Assembly (NCBI GenBank): GCA_944321295.1
Contig: CALUKU010000029.1
Location: 1-34,743 of the forward strand
Length of the DNA stretch: 34,743 nucleotides
From: an uncultured Prevotella sp.
GTDB taxonomy: Bacteria > Bacteroidota > Bacteroidia > Bacteroidales > Bacteroidaceae
Direction of reading: 5' to 3'
The notes under the pieces were generated by a model. The model ran no database searches. It was given only the letters and a program-made list of their open reading frames with translations, and had not been told where the DNA came from. The translations under genes and the position numbers were made by a program. Of the stretch, positions 1 to 8,924 are shown in pieces. Position 1 is the first letter of the stretch. Each line of letters opens with the position of its first letter.

Positions 1-23
1 AACGATAAAAGGAGGAACAAGAC

Positions 24-3000
24 ATGAAAACAAATAATCTAATATACAAGGCCCTCTCGCTCGTCGCCCTGCTCTGCCTGGGGCAGACTGCGGCGTGGGG
101 AGACAATGCTGTGACAGGCGATAAATATTCATCTGTAGGTTCGGAGGTAATTTCCGCCCGTTTGGTTGGAGGCACAGGGTGGCAAAGTGGTGGTTGGAAT
201 AACCATACTTACGACTTGGCTTATGACGGCCGGAATAACACCTATGCACAACAAGCAGACCATTATACCAATCCGACCCTGACATTTAATTTGAATGGAA
301 GGAAGCTTACTTCAATACGATTATCTTCTTTAACAGCTAATGAAGCTACTGAACCGAGGCCTGAAAGCCTTATTGTGGAAAGTAGCAATTCACAAAATGG
401 CCAATGGCAAGAAGTACAACGTTTTTCATTCTCGCGACTGAATGAAACAGAAAGCGTCAAGTTAAACGAACCTATAACTTCGTCTTATGTCAGGCTGACG
501 TTTGTCGTTAGTAATGATAGGCGAAGAACCGTTCAAGTAAATGAAGTAGTTTTGATTGATGAAAGTGGCATTTCTACAATCCAACACAAGGACGCAAAGT
601 GGTTTGACTTAAAAGAAAAATTGGTACTTGACAATGACGCCGTCGGTTCGTTCAACTATGACCAACGGAGGTTTACGGCAGACATGTCTGTCGCATCCGA
701 AGGTCTGCAAGCCACTCACACTTACATCGACACGATTTACGTACACAAAGGCTCAAACGTAAAACTGATCTTGCCCACAAGCAACAATTCTGAAGGAACA
801 GGTACATCAAGCGTTTGGACTTATCAGCGATGGTACAGTTACCGCACAGACAAGACATTCGCGACAAACGGCAGTGACGGAGTTTACGACTTGTTGACGC
901 CTAACGACAACAAACAGGCTTACCGTTTCACAAACGGTTATGTCGGCAAACCTTTGTCAGACGACATTGTACAGTCGATGACATTCCATTATCCCACAGA
1001 AGACGAATTTGAGAAATGGTTTCCAAATTCACAAGTGGACAACGACTGGTACGTTGTAGCCTGTGACGTTTCCGGATATACAGATTTCTCAAAAGACTTT
1101 GAAAGCAAAGGCAATGGGGGTAATTCTGGCAATAATTGGGAGAACATAAGAGCAACAATTCTTGCCAACGCAAAGACACAGTTCACTGATGAAGGATATT
1201 ATGAGCCAACATTAGCTTTGCGCGTTATATATTACATCGTCGGCGTTGACGACCGTGACATGCCTGAAGGTTCTGACAAGAAAGCGAATTGGGACTCATG
1301 GTATGGCAAGCTGACAACATCCGATTACCAAGGCGGAACCACTGAGGAAGGGAAAAAGTATCTTGAGGAATACGACATAACCTTCCCTAACAAGCACTTG
1401 TCCAATTACACGTGCGAAGTGCTTTCACTGTCAAAAGACGCACGAAGCTATGCTATACCAAACGTAGACGAGGTCGCAAATAGTGATGAAGACGCGCCTC
1501 TTACGGTAAAATTGATAAGCAACAATGCCGGAATACAGTTGGCAAAATCAGAACAATACAAAGATAACAACGGTAATACTCACATTAGATACGAAGGATA
1601 CGATGACGAAACCACTCTGAGCGGAATACAACGTGTAATCCAATTTGCTTCTGAAAACGGCACGCTTGGCCAGCCGTGGGAAGTAGAAGACGGCTCCACC
1701 GCAATAGTTATCGTTACAAAGAAGTGCGACAACGGCATAACATACAACATCGCCCGCTTCAACCTTACGTTCACAGCCGATGCCGTGCCGTACACCCAAA
1801 GCCAGTTGGCGAATATACCATCAAACAGCTCGGAAATCATACGTACACCACAATGGCTGAGAAACAACAGGCGTCTGCTTACGCAACTTAACTTTGACTA
1901 CGATGAAAAGGTAGCAGCCATGTACGGCCAAGAGGAATATTTCCCGTTCCCCCTCGCATGGGACAATAGTAGCTATGCCTTCTTCGACGGTTCGCCATGG
2001 CAGGATTTCGTTAGTAGTGCTAAATACACAATTGACGACCAATATTATTGGTATCCCGAGTTCGGTTATTACGCATTGACCAATGATTATATCGGATACG
2101 GCGACCAAGTTGGAAACACCACACGTCCACCTTTGGATGACGAGGGTAATCCCTTGATAAAAGGCAAAAGCAATTACCACATCTACGTTGACGCGTCAGA
2201 CCGCCCTGGAGTTCTTGCCCGCTTGCCGTTCGACGAGAAACTCTGCGTGGGTTCAGAGTTGTTTGTTTCCGCGTGGATTAAGAGTGCAGGCTCAAAAAAC
2301 AACGATGACGCCGCCGTCCTGTTCACTGTCATGGGTGTTACCAACAAAGAAGACGGCTCACAGTTGTACACCCCGCTTTACCGCCACTCAAGCGGACAAA
2401 TCCGTACTACGACATGGCTCAACGCTGGAGATGCGGGAACAGGTACAGGAAACAATGAATGGTATCAGGTGTATTTCTCGTTCATGAACACCAACGAGCT
2501 TGCAAGTACATTTGACTCATACATACTTCAGGTAGAAAACAACAGTGCGTCAACCACCGGCGGCGACTATTACCTTGACGACATCAGGGTGTACATAGCC
2601 CAGCCCAATGCCACTGTTACTCAGAAGGAATATTCGTGTACGAACGTTCGTACACGAATGAACATCGAGCTTGACTGGGAGCGACTGATGTCACGCCTCG
2701 GTACGGAGGACTTAGAGGGCGACAACGGCATAAGCTTCTGCTTCTATGACGAGATGACCTATGAAACTACTTACAATGCGTACATCGCGGAGCATGGAGG
2801 CGAAAACGCGAGCGCGGACGACGTCAACGCGGCCAAGCTTGCAGCCATAACGGCGTCAGTGCAGCCGCTGGGCGACCAGACTACATACGACAGGCCTTAC
2901 GCTACGTTGTATTTCAAAAACAAGTTTGACGACAACAAGCAATACGGAACTGACGAGAACCACTATCTCGCCCGCGATAACTACGACGAGAGTGTCAACA

Positions 3001-6000
3001 GATATTACTTCTACAAGACGGAAGACAGCGACAACGGACGCAGGATTACTGTTGATTTCCACTCTAACCTGTCGCCCAACCGCCCGTACAACATGATTAT
3101 CTTGCCCGCCACCCTTGAAGATGACGCTACGCAAGAATTGGCGATGCAAGATTTCGCCGAACAGATTGGCAACCCGTGTCTCATCACGACGAGATTCTAT
3201 GTCGAGTCAAAGACGCTTGTCAAAGTCAACGGCGAAGTGTTAGACCCGACGACAGACTTCTGCGCCGGCCAGGTGTTCAACTTCTCCGCGCAAATGCGTT
3301 ACCCGACAGGGGAATATGACAGCGAAGGCATGGAAATATACAAGGTGATAGAGAGCGGTGTTTATTATGACTGGTTCTTCGGCACGGAGGAAGAGTATCT
3401 TACTGACAATGAGACATACGGCACAAACCTGGATGTAGCCCTTACAAACTTCAGGGGAGTTTATCCTAATGCCACAAGCCTTGACGGAGTGGAAGTTAAC
3501 AAAACATCTGAAGACGGAGCATTAACGTTCACCCAAGCTGATTATAACATAATAAATCACTACCTGAACACTGACGCTCCTGCCGGAGGCATCAATAAGA
3601 AATTGGTGTTGCATAAGGAAAATCTTAACATCACCATCCTTGAGGGCGGTTTGGAGGTCGTAATCAAGCCTATCCAGACATACGTAGCTCCTGAAGAGTC
3701 AGGCTTGAGCAACGACCAATGGGCGGCGATATGCTGGGAGTACGTACCCTTGGCACTGACAGTAGACGACAGGGCACCGAAACTTTTCGCGGGCTTCAAC
3801 ATCGTTGATTACCCGGCTGACGACTTCGCCCCAGCCCTCCGCATAGGACTTGCGCAAATCAAGCAAGCCACCAATGAGGAAAACGTGCTGCGCGTAGACC
3901 TTCGCGACGCCGAAACCGTGACAACGGGTGCTGACCATTTAGGCCCGATTGACACGCAAGACGACATGCGCCACATCTACCTCGTAGCCACTGACGACCC
4001 GAGATATGACAAGTGGTTCGACGCTGAATCAGCAGAAGAGTTCGACCGCACAAGTCTGCCAATAGGCGACATCATAGACCTTTACGCTGAGAAATCCGGA
4101 GAGGGGTCAGAATATAACGACCACATGAACATAACGTTCAACCTCAACAGGCAGACAATTAACGGCGAACAATTCCAGTTTGACCCGCGCGAAGGATATA
4201 CTTACACCTTTGCCACATACTTCGAAGAGAAGAGCCGCAACTCTGGTGAAATATACAACACGTGTTACGGTTCGTTTAACATAGAAATGAAGGTTGTGCC
4301 CGAATACCTTGTATGGAAGGGCGGCGCGAACGACAACTGGAACAACGACGCCAACTGGAAGCGCGCAAAGGCCAGCGACCTGAAGATAAAAGACAACTCT
4401 TACACCGACTACGCTGAGGATGAACTGACGGAAACGGGCAACGGCTTCGTGCCGATGTTGTTCTCAAACGTGGTGATGCCTGAGGAGAGCAGGGTTGAGC
4501 TTTACATGACAGGATACATCAACGGCGGCGCGGCATGGCAAGAAAACCAAAAGCCGCAGCACATAGGCGACCCGACGACGTACATACAGTATGACCTGAT
4601 GGCATACGCCGACCCGGAAACAAACGACCTGACAACGCAGCGTTACCGTGTGAACATCTGCCGTGACATCCACTTTGAGCCGGGCGCCGAGATGTTGCAC
4701 GCCGAGCAGCTGAAATACAACAAGGCGTGGATGGACGTAAGCATGCCCACGAAGCAGTGGACGCTCGTCAGCCTTCCGCTGAAGGATGTGGTGTCAGGCG
4801 ACTGGTACACGTCAACCACGGGCACGCAGACCGAGCTGCCTTACTTTAAGGACATCACGTTCGGCGCAGGCAACGACCGCCGCAACCCCGCCGTTTACCA
4901 GCGCAGTTGGGACGAGAACGCGACAATCGTTGACAGCCCGATTAACAACGGCAAAGTTGGCTTCAACACGTCAACACCGGTATGGAGCGCGGCTTACAAT
5001 GACGCTTCAGTGCCTTACTTACCAGGCGGCGGCTACTCGCTGTCGGCACGCGACGTTACGGGCGGCAACGACACGCTGAGCTTCCGCTTCCCGAAGGCTG
5101 ACGAGCAATATGACTACAGCACGGGCACGTTCACCCGCAACAACAGCGGCAAGCTGCTTGTAAGCGGTCTGCTCGACCGCGGCAACCCGCTACAGCTCGT
5201 AAGAAACGAGAACGTTACGCAGACGCTCACCCCGTCACAAGACGACAAGTACATGATTGTGGGCAACCCGTACATGGCACAGCTCGACCTGAAGAAGTTC
5301 CTTGAATATAACAGCGGAACGGAAGGCAACCTGACAGGCCAATACTGGAGCGAGACGGCCGGCGGCACAACGGCGGGCGGCACCGACAGCCAGGGCGGTC
5401 AGTGGATAGAGCCTACGGGCACGGAGACAATCGAGCCGTTCGGCGCGTTCTTCGTACAGCTCAAGGACGGAGCTACTGACTACATGGTGAAATTCACCGC
5501 CGACATGCAGAAGTTTGTGGCCGAGACCGAGGGCGAAGCCGCCACTACGGCGTTCACCATCACGGCCGACAACGGCAACGCCAAGAGCGGAGCGGCTTTG
5601 GCTTACGCCGACAACGCCGAGAATGCGTTTAACGCTACTGAAGATGTGCGCCTGATGCGCAACCTGCTTGGCAACAATGCCAACGAGCTGTCAGTCTACA
5701 CCGTGGCTGGCGACATGGCGACAAGCGTTAACCGCATCAACGATGCGCGGCAAATACCGCTCGGCCTCTTCGCTGCCGACGGTGACGTGACGACGCTGAC
5801 TTTCACGGGCACGGACGCCCTGCTGGAGCCGTCGCTCTACGACGCCGAGCTGAACACCGACACGCCGATAACCGAGGGCATGACGCTGAGCGTAAACGGC
5901 TCGTCGCACGGCCGCTACTTCATCCGCGCTCGCGGAGCGGGCGAGGGCACCTCGGGCATTAGCGAGGTGGTTGGCGACGCTGACGGCGACGTGACGGTCT

Positions 6001-6209
6001 ACTCCGTTGCCGAGCGCCAGGTGGTAGTATCATCTTCTGCCGGCCTGAGGGCCGTAAGGGTTTACGCCGTAGGCGGCCAGCTGCTCAAGAGCGAGAGCGT
6101 GGCCGACGGCCGCACGGCCGTGACGCTTGACGGCGTTGACAGCGGCGTTGCGATAGTACGCGTGACGACCGCCGCCGGCACGACGGTTAAGAAGATCACC
6201 GTGAAATAA
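24..6209 (+). CDS. Giant secreted surface protein with discoidin-like N-terminus and type IX-like C-terminal domain
   Basis: A 2061-residue protein of unknown function, probably exported to the cell surface. The start has a strong ribosome binding site (AAAAGGAGGAAC) a few bases upstream. Residues 1-24 form a signal peptide (KALSLVALLCLGQTAAWG). Residues about 60-178 look like an F5/8 type C (discoidin) beta-sandwich. Residues about 719-862 form a second beta-rich region that ends in YYLDDIRVYIA and resembles carbohydrate-binding jelly rolls. Around residues 1429-1445 is a VWKGGANDNWNNDANW motif of a kind seen in large Bacteroidetes surface proteins. The last ~75 residues (VYAVGGQLLKSE, SGVAIVRVTTAAG, VKKITVK) match the usual layout of a type IX secretion C-terminal sorting domain. 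No catalytic motif was recognised. The first third is visibly less GC-rich than the last third. It could be an adhesin or a glycan-binding protein; this is inference. Confidence 0.85.
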   Translation: MKTNNLIYKALSLVALLCLGQTAAWGDNAVTGDKYSSVGSEVISARLVGGTGWQSGGWNNHTYDLAYDGRNNTYAQQADHYTNPTLTFNLNGRKLTSIRLSSLTANEATEPRPESLIVESSNSQNGQWQEVQRFSFSRLNETESVKLNEPITSSYVRLTFVVSNDRRRTVQVNEVVLIDESGISTIQHKDAKWFDLKEKLVLDNDAVGSFNYDQRRFTADMSVASEGLQATHTYIDTIYVHKGSNVKLILPTSNNSEGTGTSSVWTYQRWYSYRTDKTFATNGSDGVYDLLTPNDNKQAYRFTNGYVGKPLSDDIVQSMTFHYPTEDEFEKWFPNSQVDNDWYVVACDVSGYTDFSKDFESKGNGGNSGNNWENIRATILANAKTQFTDEGYYEPTLALRVIYYIVGVDDRDMPEGSDKKANWDSWYGKLTTSDYQGGTTEEGKKYLEEYDITFPNKHLSNYTCEVLSLSKDARSYAIPNVDEVANSDEDAPLTVKLISNNAGIQLAKSEQYKDNNGNTHIRYEGYDDETTLSGIQRVIQFASENGTLGQPWEVEDGSTAIVIVTKKCDNGITYNIARFNLTFTADAVPYTQSQLANIPSNSSEIIRTPQWLRNNRRLLTQLNFDYDEKVAAMYGQEEYFPFPLAWDNSSYAFFDGSPWQDFVSSAKYTIDDQYYWYPEFGYYALTNDYIGYGDQVGNTTRPPLDDEGNPLIKGKSNYHIYVDASDRPGVLARLPFDEKLCVGSELFVSAWIKSAGSKNNDDAAVLFTVMGVTNKEDGSQLYTPLYRHSSGQIRTTTWLNAGDAGTGTGNNEWYQVYFSFMNTNELASTFDSYILQVENNSASTTGGDYYLDDIRVYIAQPNATVTQKEYSCTNVRTRMNIELDWERLMSRLGTEDLEGDNGISFCFYDEMTYETTYNAYIAEHGGENASADDVNAAKLAAITASVQPLGDQTTYDRPYATLYFKNKFDDNKQYGTDENHYLARDNYDESVNRYYFYKTEDSDNGRRITVDFHSNLSPNRPYNMIILPATLEDDATQELAMQDFAEQIGNPCLITTRFYVESKTLVKVNGEVLDPTTDFCAGQVFNFSAQMRYPTGEYDSEGMEIYKVIESGVYYDWFFGTEEEYLTDNETYGTNLDVALTNFRGVYPNATSLDGVEVNKTSEDGALTFTQADYNIINHYLNTDAPAGGINKKLVLHKENLNITILEGGLEVVIKPIQTYVAPEESGLSNDQWAAICWEYVPLALTVDDRAPKLFAGFNIVDYPADDFAPALRIGLAQIKQATNEENVLRVDLRDAETVTTGADHLGPIDTQDDMRHIYLVATDDPRYDKWFDAESAEEFDRTSLPIGDIIDLYAEKSGEGSEYNDHMNITFNLNRQTINGEQFQFDPREGYTYTFATYFEEKSRNSGEIYNTCYGSFNIEMKVVPEYLVWKGGANDNWNNDANWKRAKASDLKIKDNSYTDYAEDELTETGNGFVPMLFSNVVMPEESRVELYMTGYINGGAAWQENQKPQHIGDPTTYIQYDLMAYADPETNDLTTQRYRVNICRDIHFEPGAEMLHAEQLKYNKAWMDVSMPTKQWTLVSLPLKDVVSGDWYTSTTGTQTELPYFKDITFGAGNDRRNPAVYQRSWDENATIVDSPINNGKVGFNTSTPVWSAAYNDASVPYLPGGGYSLSARDVTGGNDTLSFRFPKADEQYDYSTGTFTRNNSGKLLVSGLLDRGNPLQLVRNENVTQTLTPSQDDKYMIVGNPYMAQLDLKKFLEYNSGTEGNLTGQYWSETAGGTTAGGTDSQGGQWIEPTGTETIEPFGAFFVQLKDGATDYMVKFTADMQKFVAETEGEAATTAFTITADNGNAKSGAALAYADNAENAFNATEDVRLMRNLLGNNANELSVYTVAGDMATSVNRINDARQIPLGLFAADGDVTTLTFTGTDALLEPSLYDAELNTDTPITEGMTLSVNGSSHGRYFIRARGAGEGTSGISEVVGDADGDVTVYSVAERQVVVSSSAGLRAVRVYAVGGQLLKSESVADGRTAVTLDGVDSGVAIVRVTTAAGTTVKKITVK

Positions 6210-6249
6210 CGACACGAGAATTTTACTTTGATAGATATCTTGATTGGAG

Positions 6250-6282
6250 GGTCTTCCTGCGTGAGCAGGGAGGCCTTTTTTT
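6250..6282 (+). terminator. Intrinsic terminator of the giant surface protein gene
   Basis: An 11-bp stem (GGTCTTCCTGC with GCAGGGAGGCC, including two G-T pairs) closes a GTGA tetraloop and is followed by seven T. It lies 40 bp after the stop codon. Confidence 0.9.
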
Positions 6283-6313
6283 AAATTAAAAATTAAAAAT
6301 TAAAAATTAAAAG
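6283..6313. repeat. AT-rich tandem repeat (AAAAATT units)
   Basis: About four copies of a 7-bp unit, TTAAAAA, directly after the terminator T-run, grading into AAAGTGAAAAGTG. It is a simple low-complexity tract with no coding potential. Confidence 0.8.
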
Positions 6314-6433
6314 TGAAAAGTGGGGGATGGAGGATGGGAAATAAAAGATGAAACGTCGGGGTTGGGATGAGAAACGCACATATAATGAATACACCCACTT
6401 CCCAAATACTGTAAACACTCACTTCCCAATTAC

Positions 6434-6688
6434 TGTAAACACCCACTTTCAAGTGAGGCTCTCGCAAATTGTCATCCCGGACTTGATCCGTCGTCATCCT
6501 GAACTTGATTCAGGACAGAATGAATATACCCTCATTCAAGTGAGGCTCTCGCACATCATGTCATCCCAAACTTGATTTGGGATCCAGAATAAATACACCC
6601 TCTAATCGCCAACGTGGCGGCATACGACTGGTTCCCGTGTCAAGCACGGGATGACAATTTGCGAGTGCCTCACTTGAAGGAGGATGGC
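6434..6688. repeat. Composite palindromic repeat with CTTGA hairpins (copy 1)
   Basis: Two joined modules each begin with CAAGTGAGGCTCTCGCA, and the block closes with the inverted form (TTTGCGAGTGCCTCACTTG). Inside are short hairpins with the constant loop CTTGA (or its complement TCAAG): CGGA/TCCG, CCTGAA/TTCAGG, CCCAAA/TTTGGG and CCCGTG/CACGGG. Related blocks lie at 8925-9153 and 13009-13177. No gene is seen here. Confidence 0.85.
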
Positions 6689-6859
6689 TACGTTAATTGA
6701 AGGAGGGTGGCTACGTTAATTGAGGGAGGATGGCTACGTTAATTGAGGGAGGATGGCTATGTTAATTGAGGGAGGATGGTTGCGTTAATTGGAGGAAGGA
6801 TGGTTGCGTTAATTGAAGGAGGTTGGTGCGATAATTGGAAGAGGGTGTCGCGTTAATTG
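6677..6859. repeat. Tandem array of a 23-bp unit, eight copies
   Basis: Units read AGGGAGGATGGCTACGTTAATTG with small changes. Copies start at 6677, 6700, 6723, 6746, 6769, 6792, 6816 and 6838. The first five are exactly 23 bp, the sixth 24 and the last two 22. Sequence between units is absent, so this is a tandem repeat and not a CRISPR array. It abuts the end of the preceding palindromic repeat, and the last units carry TTGGAAGAGGG, the same string as the tip of the palindromic element at 13009-13177. Confidence 0.9.
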
Positions 6860-6930
6860 GAAGAGGGCGTGTATTTATGGGGAAGGCGGGATGCGATTGC
6901 GGGAAGGCACCTATTGGGACGTAAGACGTG

Positions 6931-6986
6931 GCGTTTTGCAGGGTGAAAAGCGGCAAACGGGAAGGCGGAAGGCGGCATTTTGCAAA
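6931..6986. repeat. Dispersed GC-rich AAGGCGGC / TTTTGCA repeat
   Basis: Contains TTTTGCAGGGTGAAAAGCGG and GGCGGAAGGCGGCATTTTGC. The same vocabulary recurs at 18031-18109, 31602-31660 and 34324-34412. TTTTGCAGGGTGAAA is shared exactly with 18086-18100. No gene is seen. Confidence 0.6.
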
Positions 6987-7017
6987 CAGCAAAATGTTTT
7001 TCATTGGAGATTATAAT

Positions 7018-7214
7018 GTCACAATGTCACGAAGCGGCGTAATGCGTTGGGCACCACGGCGTTACGCTGTGACATTACGTAGGATGCGTTATCACCAAAC
7101 GTCACACACGATGGGCGGCTGTGACGGTGGTGAAGGTGGGGCTTGGGGTAATGTCACGGCCTAAGAGTCTGATTATCAGCGGCGTGCATACGGATGTGAC
7201 ATTGTGACGTTTTT
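7018..7214. repeat. Nested palindrome with GTCACAATGTCAC arms
   Basis: The 13-bp arm GTCACAATGTCAC at 7018-7030 is perfectly complementary to GTGACATTGTGAC at 7196-7208, which is followed by a T-run. The arms themselves contain a direct repeat of GTCAC. Inside, GCGTAATGC pairs with GCGTTACGC (one mismatch), giving an inner hairpin. No gene is seen. Confidence 0.65.
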
Positions 7215-7222
7215 TATAAATG

Positions 7223-7262
7223 GAGTTAGCGAGCCTAACTCCATTTAACTCCGGCTAACTCC
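7223..7262. repeat. Fragment of the GGAGTTA repeat family
   Basis: TGGAGTTA and TAACTCCA form an 8-bp hairpin around GCGAGCC, followed by further AACTCC units. GGAGTTAGGCTCGC (on the other strand) matches the core of the full elements at 11317-11490 and 25307-25481. A 276-bp insertion follows directly. Confidence 0.6.
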
Positions 7263-7270
7263 ATTTTATC

Positions 7271-7546
7271 GGTTCATCCGCAAATCTTTTGGATAGTATG
7301 ACTTTGTTTTTGACAATTAAGGGCAAACTGAAGACACCCAGTAGGGGGCATAATTAGCTTAACGCTGACCTTTGGTTCATTATGCCCGCACGCCACGGAA
7401 GGGCGTATAAATATCCGAACATCGATGAAAATACGTTTCTTCGAAACGTGCGTACATAATAAATTATGTCCCTACAAGGACGGTGTTCTTTTCAATACTT
7501 TAATCATCTGCTTATTAAAACCATCTAACGGATTTGCGGATGAGCC
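7271..7546. mobile_element. 276-bp MITE-like element with 16-bp inverted ends and 8-bp target duplication
   Basis: The left end GGTTCATCCGCAAATC and the right end GATTTGCGGATGAGCC are inverted repeats with one mismatch. The 8 bp ATTTTATC occur directly before (7263-7270) and directly after (7547-7554) the element, as expected of a transposition target duplication. There is no transposase inside, so it would have to be mobilised in trans. Families with 8-bp duplications include ISL3 and IS1595, but the family was not identified. The interior has further palindromic pieces such as GTAGGGGGCATAATT and ATTATGTCCCTAC. It sits 23 bp from the end of a tyrosine recombinase gene, so an invertible segment is an alternative reading. 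Confidence 0.75.
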
Positions 7547-7569
7547 ATTTTATCCCGCAGACTCTTATG

Positions 7570-8775
7570 TCAAAGCGAGTCGATGACAATCTTGTTGGCC
7601 TTGTCGACGACGGCGGTGTCGAGCGAGGCGAGGTAGATGCGGGTGGTCTTCTCGGAGTCGTGGCCCATGGCCTCGCTGATGACGCCCACGGCGATGTGCT
7701 TGTTGCGGGCTATGCTGGCCCAGGTGTGGCGGGCGACGTAGGTGGTGAGCTTGACGGGGCAGCCCACCATGGCGCCGATGATTTTAAGGTACTTGTTAAC
7801 CATGTAGGCCGAGTTGCGGTATTGGTTGACGGGGTCGGTGTCGGAGCGGCCGATGATGGGCAGGAGGTATGGCGAGCCGGCGGTGTCATACTTGTCGACG
7901 ATGGCCTGCATGCATTTCTCCCACTTGATGACGAGGCACTGGCCTGTCTTGCGTCGGCGGTAGGTGACGAAGCCTGCGGCGAGGTCGCTCTTGCGGAGGA
8001 AGGCCATGTCGACGAACGACATGCCGCGCATGTAGAAGCTGAAGAAGAACATGTCTCGGGCGAAGTCGAGCCGCGGGCGGTCGTGCAGGTCGAGGCGGAT
8101 TATGCGGCGGACGACGGTTAGCGACACGGCGCGCTTGAGCGTCTTGTCGACGCCGGTGTAGACATGGCGGAAGGGGTTGCGCTGGGGCGTGAGGCCGTCG
8201 TCGACGGCGCGGTTGTAGACGGCGCGCAGTATGCGCATGTAGAACGACACCGTGTTGGAGCATACGCCGCGGCTGTGGAGCCATGCCTCGTAGAGCGACA
8301 TGAGGTCGGCGTCGACCTCGCCCGGCATGACGTCGTGTCCGCCGCGGAAGGCCATGAAGCTCGACAGGGCCGAGGTGTAGGCCTCTGACGTGCGGCGCCG
8401 GCCGTAGCGCCTGAGGGCCGTGATGACGTCGAGCATGTAGACGGCGAACGTGCGCCCGGCCGTGCGGCCCTTGAAGTCGGCCACGACGTCGTCGGCGGTG
8501 AATGGCGCGCCGGAGTCTTCGCGCCGCCTGATGATGGCGGCGAGGGTGTCGACGTCGTGGCGTATGCGGTAAGCCACTTTTGCCGTGCGGTCGCGTCGGC
8601 CGTCGGCGGCCGTCGGCAGGATTACGGTGGATGAGCTGACGTCCCACTCGCAGGCGAGAAGCCTGCAGCCGGTGCTGACCTGGCGGACGGTGCGGTTTTT
8701 GATAATCTGGTAAAAAACGACGCCTTCGCGTCCCTCTACGGCCGACGGCCTGAATTTTACCTTGAGGGATATCAT
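7570..8775 (-). CDS. Tyrosine recombinase / site-specific integrase
   Basis: A 401-residue tyrosine recombinase of the Bacteroidetes type that cuts and rejoins DNA at specific sites. An N-terminal arm-binding domain (about 1-90) is followed by a SAM-like core-binding domain (about 105-205) and the catalytic domain. Catalytic residues seen are R250 (YMRGMSFVDM), K276 (RRRKTGQ), R349 and H350 (TYVARHTWAS), H372 (MGHDS) and nucleophile Y381 (TTRIYLASLD). The first histidine of the usual HxxR box is replaced by Y347 or T346, as is common in this group. No plasmid, phage or conjugation genes are adjacent, so it is an orphan. Family members include promoter invertases and mobile-element integrases; which applies here is not shown. 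It is flanked on both sides by repeats. Confidence 0.9.
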   Translation of the reverse strand: MISLKVKFRPSAVEGREGVVFYQIIKNRTVRQVSTGCRLLACEWDVSSSTVILPTAADGRRDRTAKVAYRIRHDVDTLAAIIRRREDSGAPFTADDVVADFKGRTAGRTFAVYMLDVITALRRYGRRRTSEAYTSALSSFMAFRGGHDVMPGEVDADLMSLYEAWLHSRGVCSNTVSFYMRILRAVYNRAVDDGLTPQRNPFRHVYTGVDKTLKRAVSLTVVRRIIRLDLHDRPRLDFARDMFFFSFYMRGMSFVDMAFLRKSDLAAGFVTYRRRKTGQCLVIKWEKCMQAIVDKYDTAGSPYLLPIIGRSDTDPVNQYRNSAYMVNKYLKIIGAMVGCPVKLTTYVARHTWASIARNKHIAVGVISEAMGHDSEKTTRIYLASLDTAVVDKANKIVIDSL

Positions 8776-8841
8776 AAGTTGTAGGTTTTAAAGGGTTGGT
8801 AGATAAAAATATGTGATAAGTTTATATATGAATTTTTATGC

Positions 8842-8849
8842 CAAAGATA
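8842..8849 (-). promoter_or_regulatory. Putative -7 promoter box of the recombinase gene
   Basis: TATCTTTG on the minus strand matches the Bacteroidetes -7 consensus TAnnTTTG, 66 nt before the start codon. No clear -33 TTTG was found. Confidence 0.45.
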
Positions 8850-8866
8850 CATGAAAACATCCTCTC

Positions 8867-8913
8867 GTAGGGACATAATCCGACTTCGATTGCCTAAGGG
8901 GCATTATTCTGCC
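8867..8913. repeat. GTAGGGACATAAT repeat piece
   Basis: GTAGGGACATAAT is the exact inverted match of ATTATGTCCCTAC at 7463-7475 inside the MITE-like element on the other side of the recombinase gene. The following GGGGCATTATT resembles GGGGCATAATT at 7348-7358. Confidence 0.5.
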
Positions 8914-8924
8914 ACGTTGATGGT

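Noticed and set aside
6677-6859. Regular repeats that might be a CRISPR array
   Set aside because: Units are directly adjacent with no spacers, and no cas genes are present.
7534-8121. Plus-strand reading frame (195 codons) opposite the recombinase gene
   Set aside because: Val/Gly/Asp-rich shadow of the catalytic domain.
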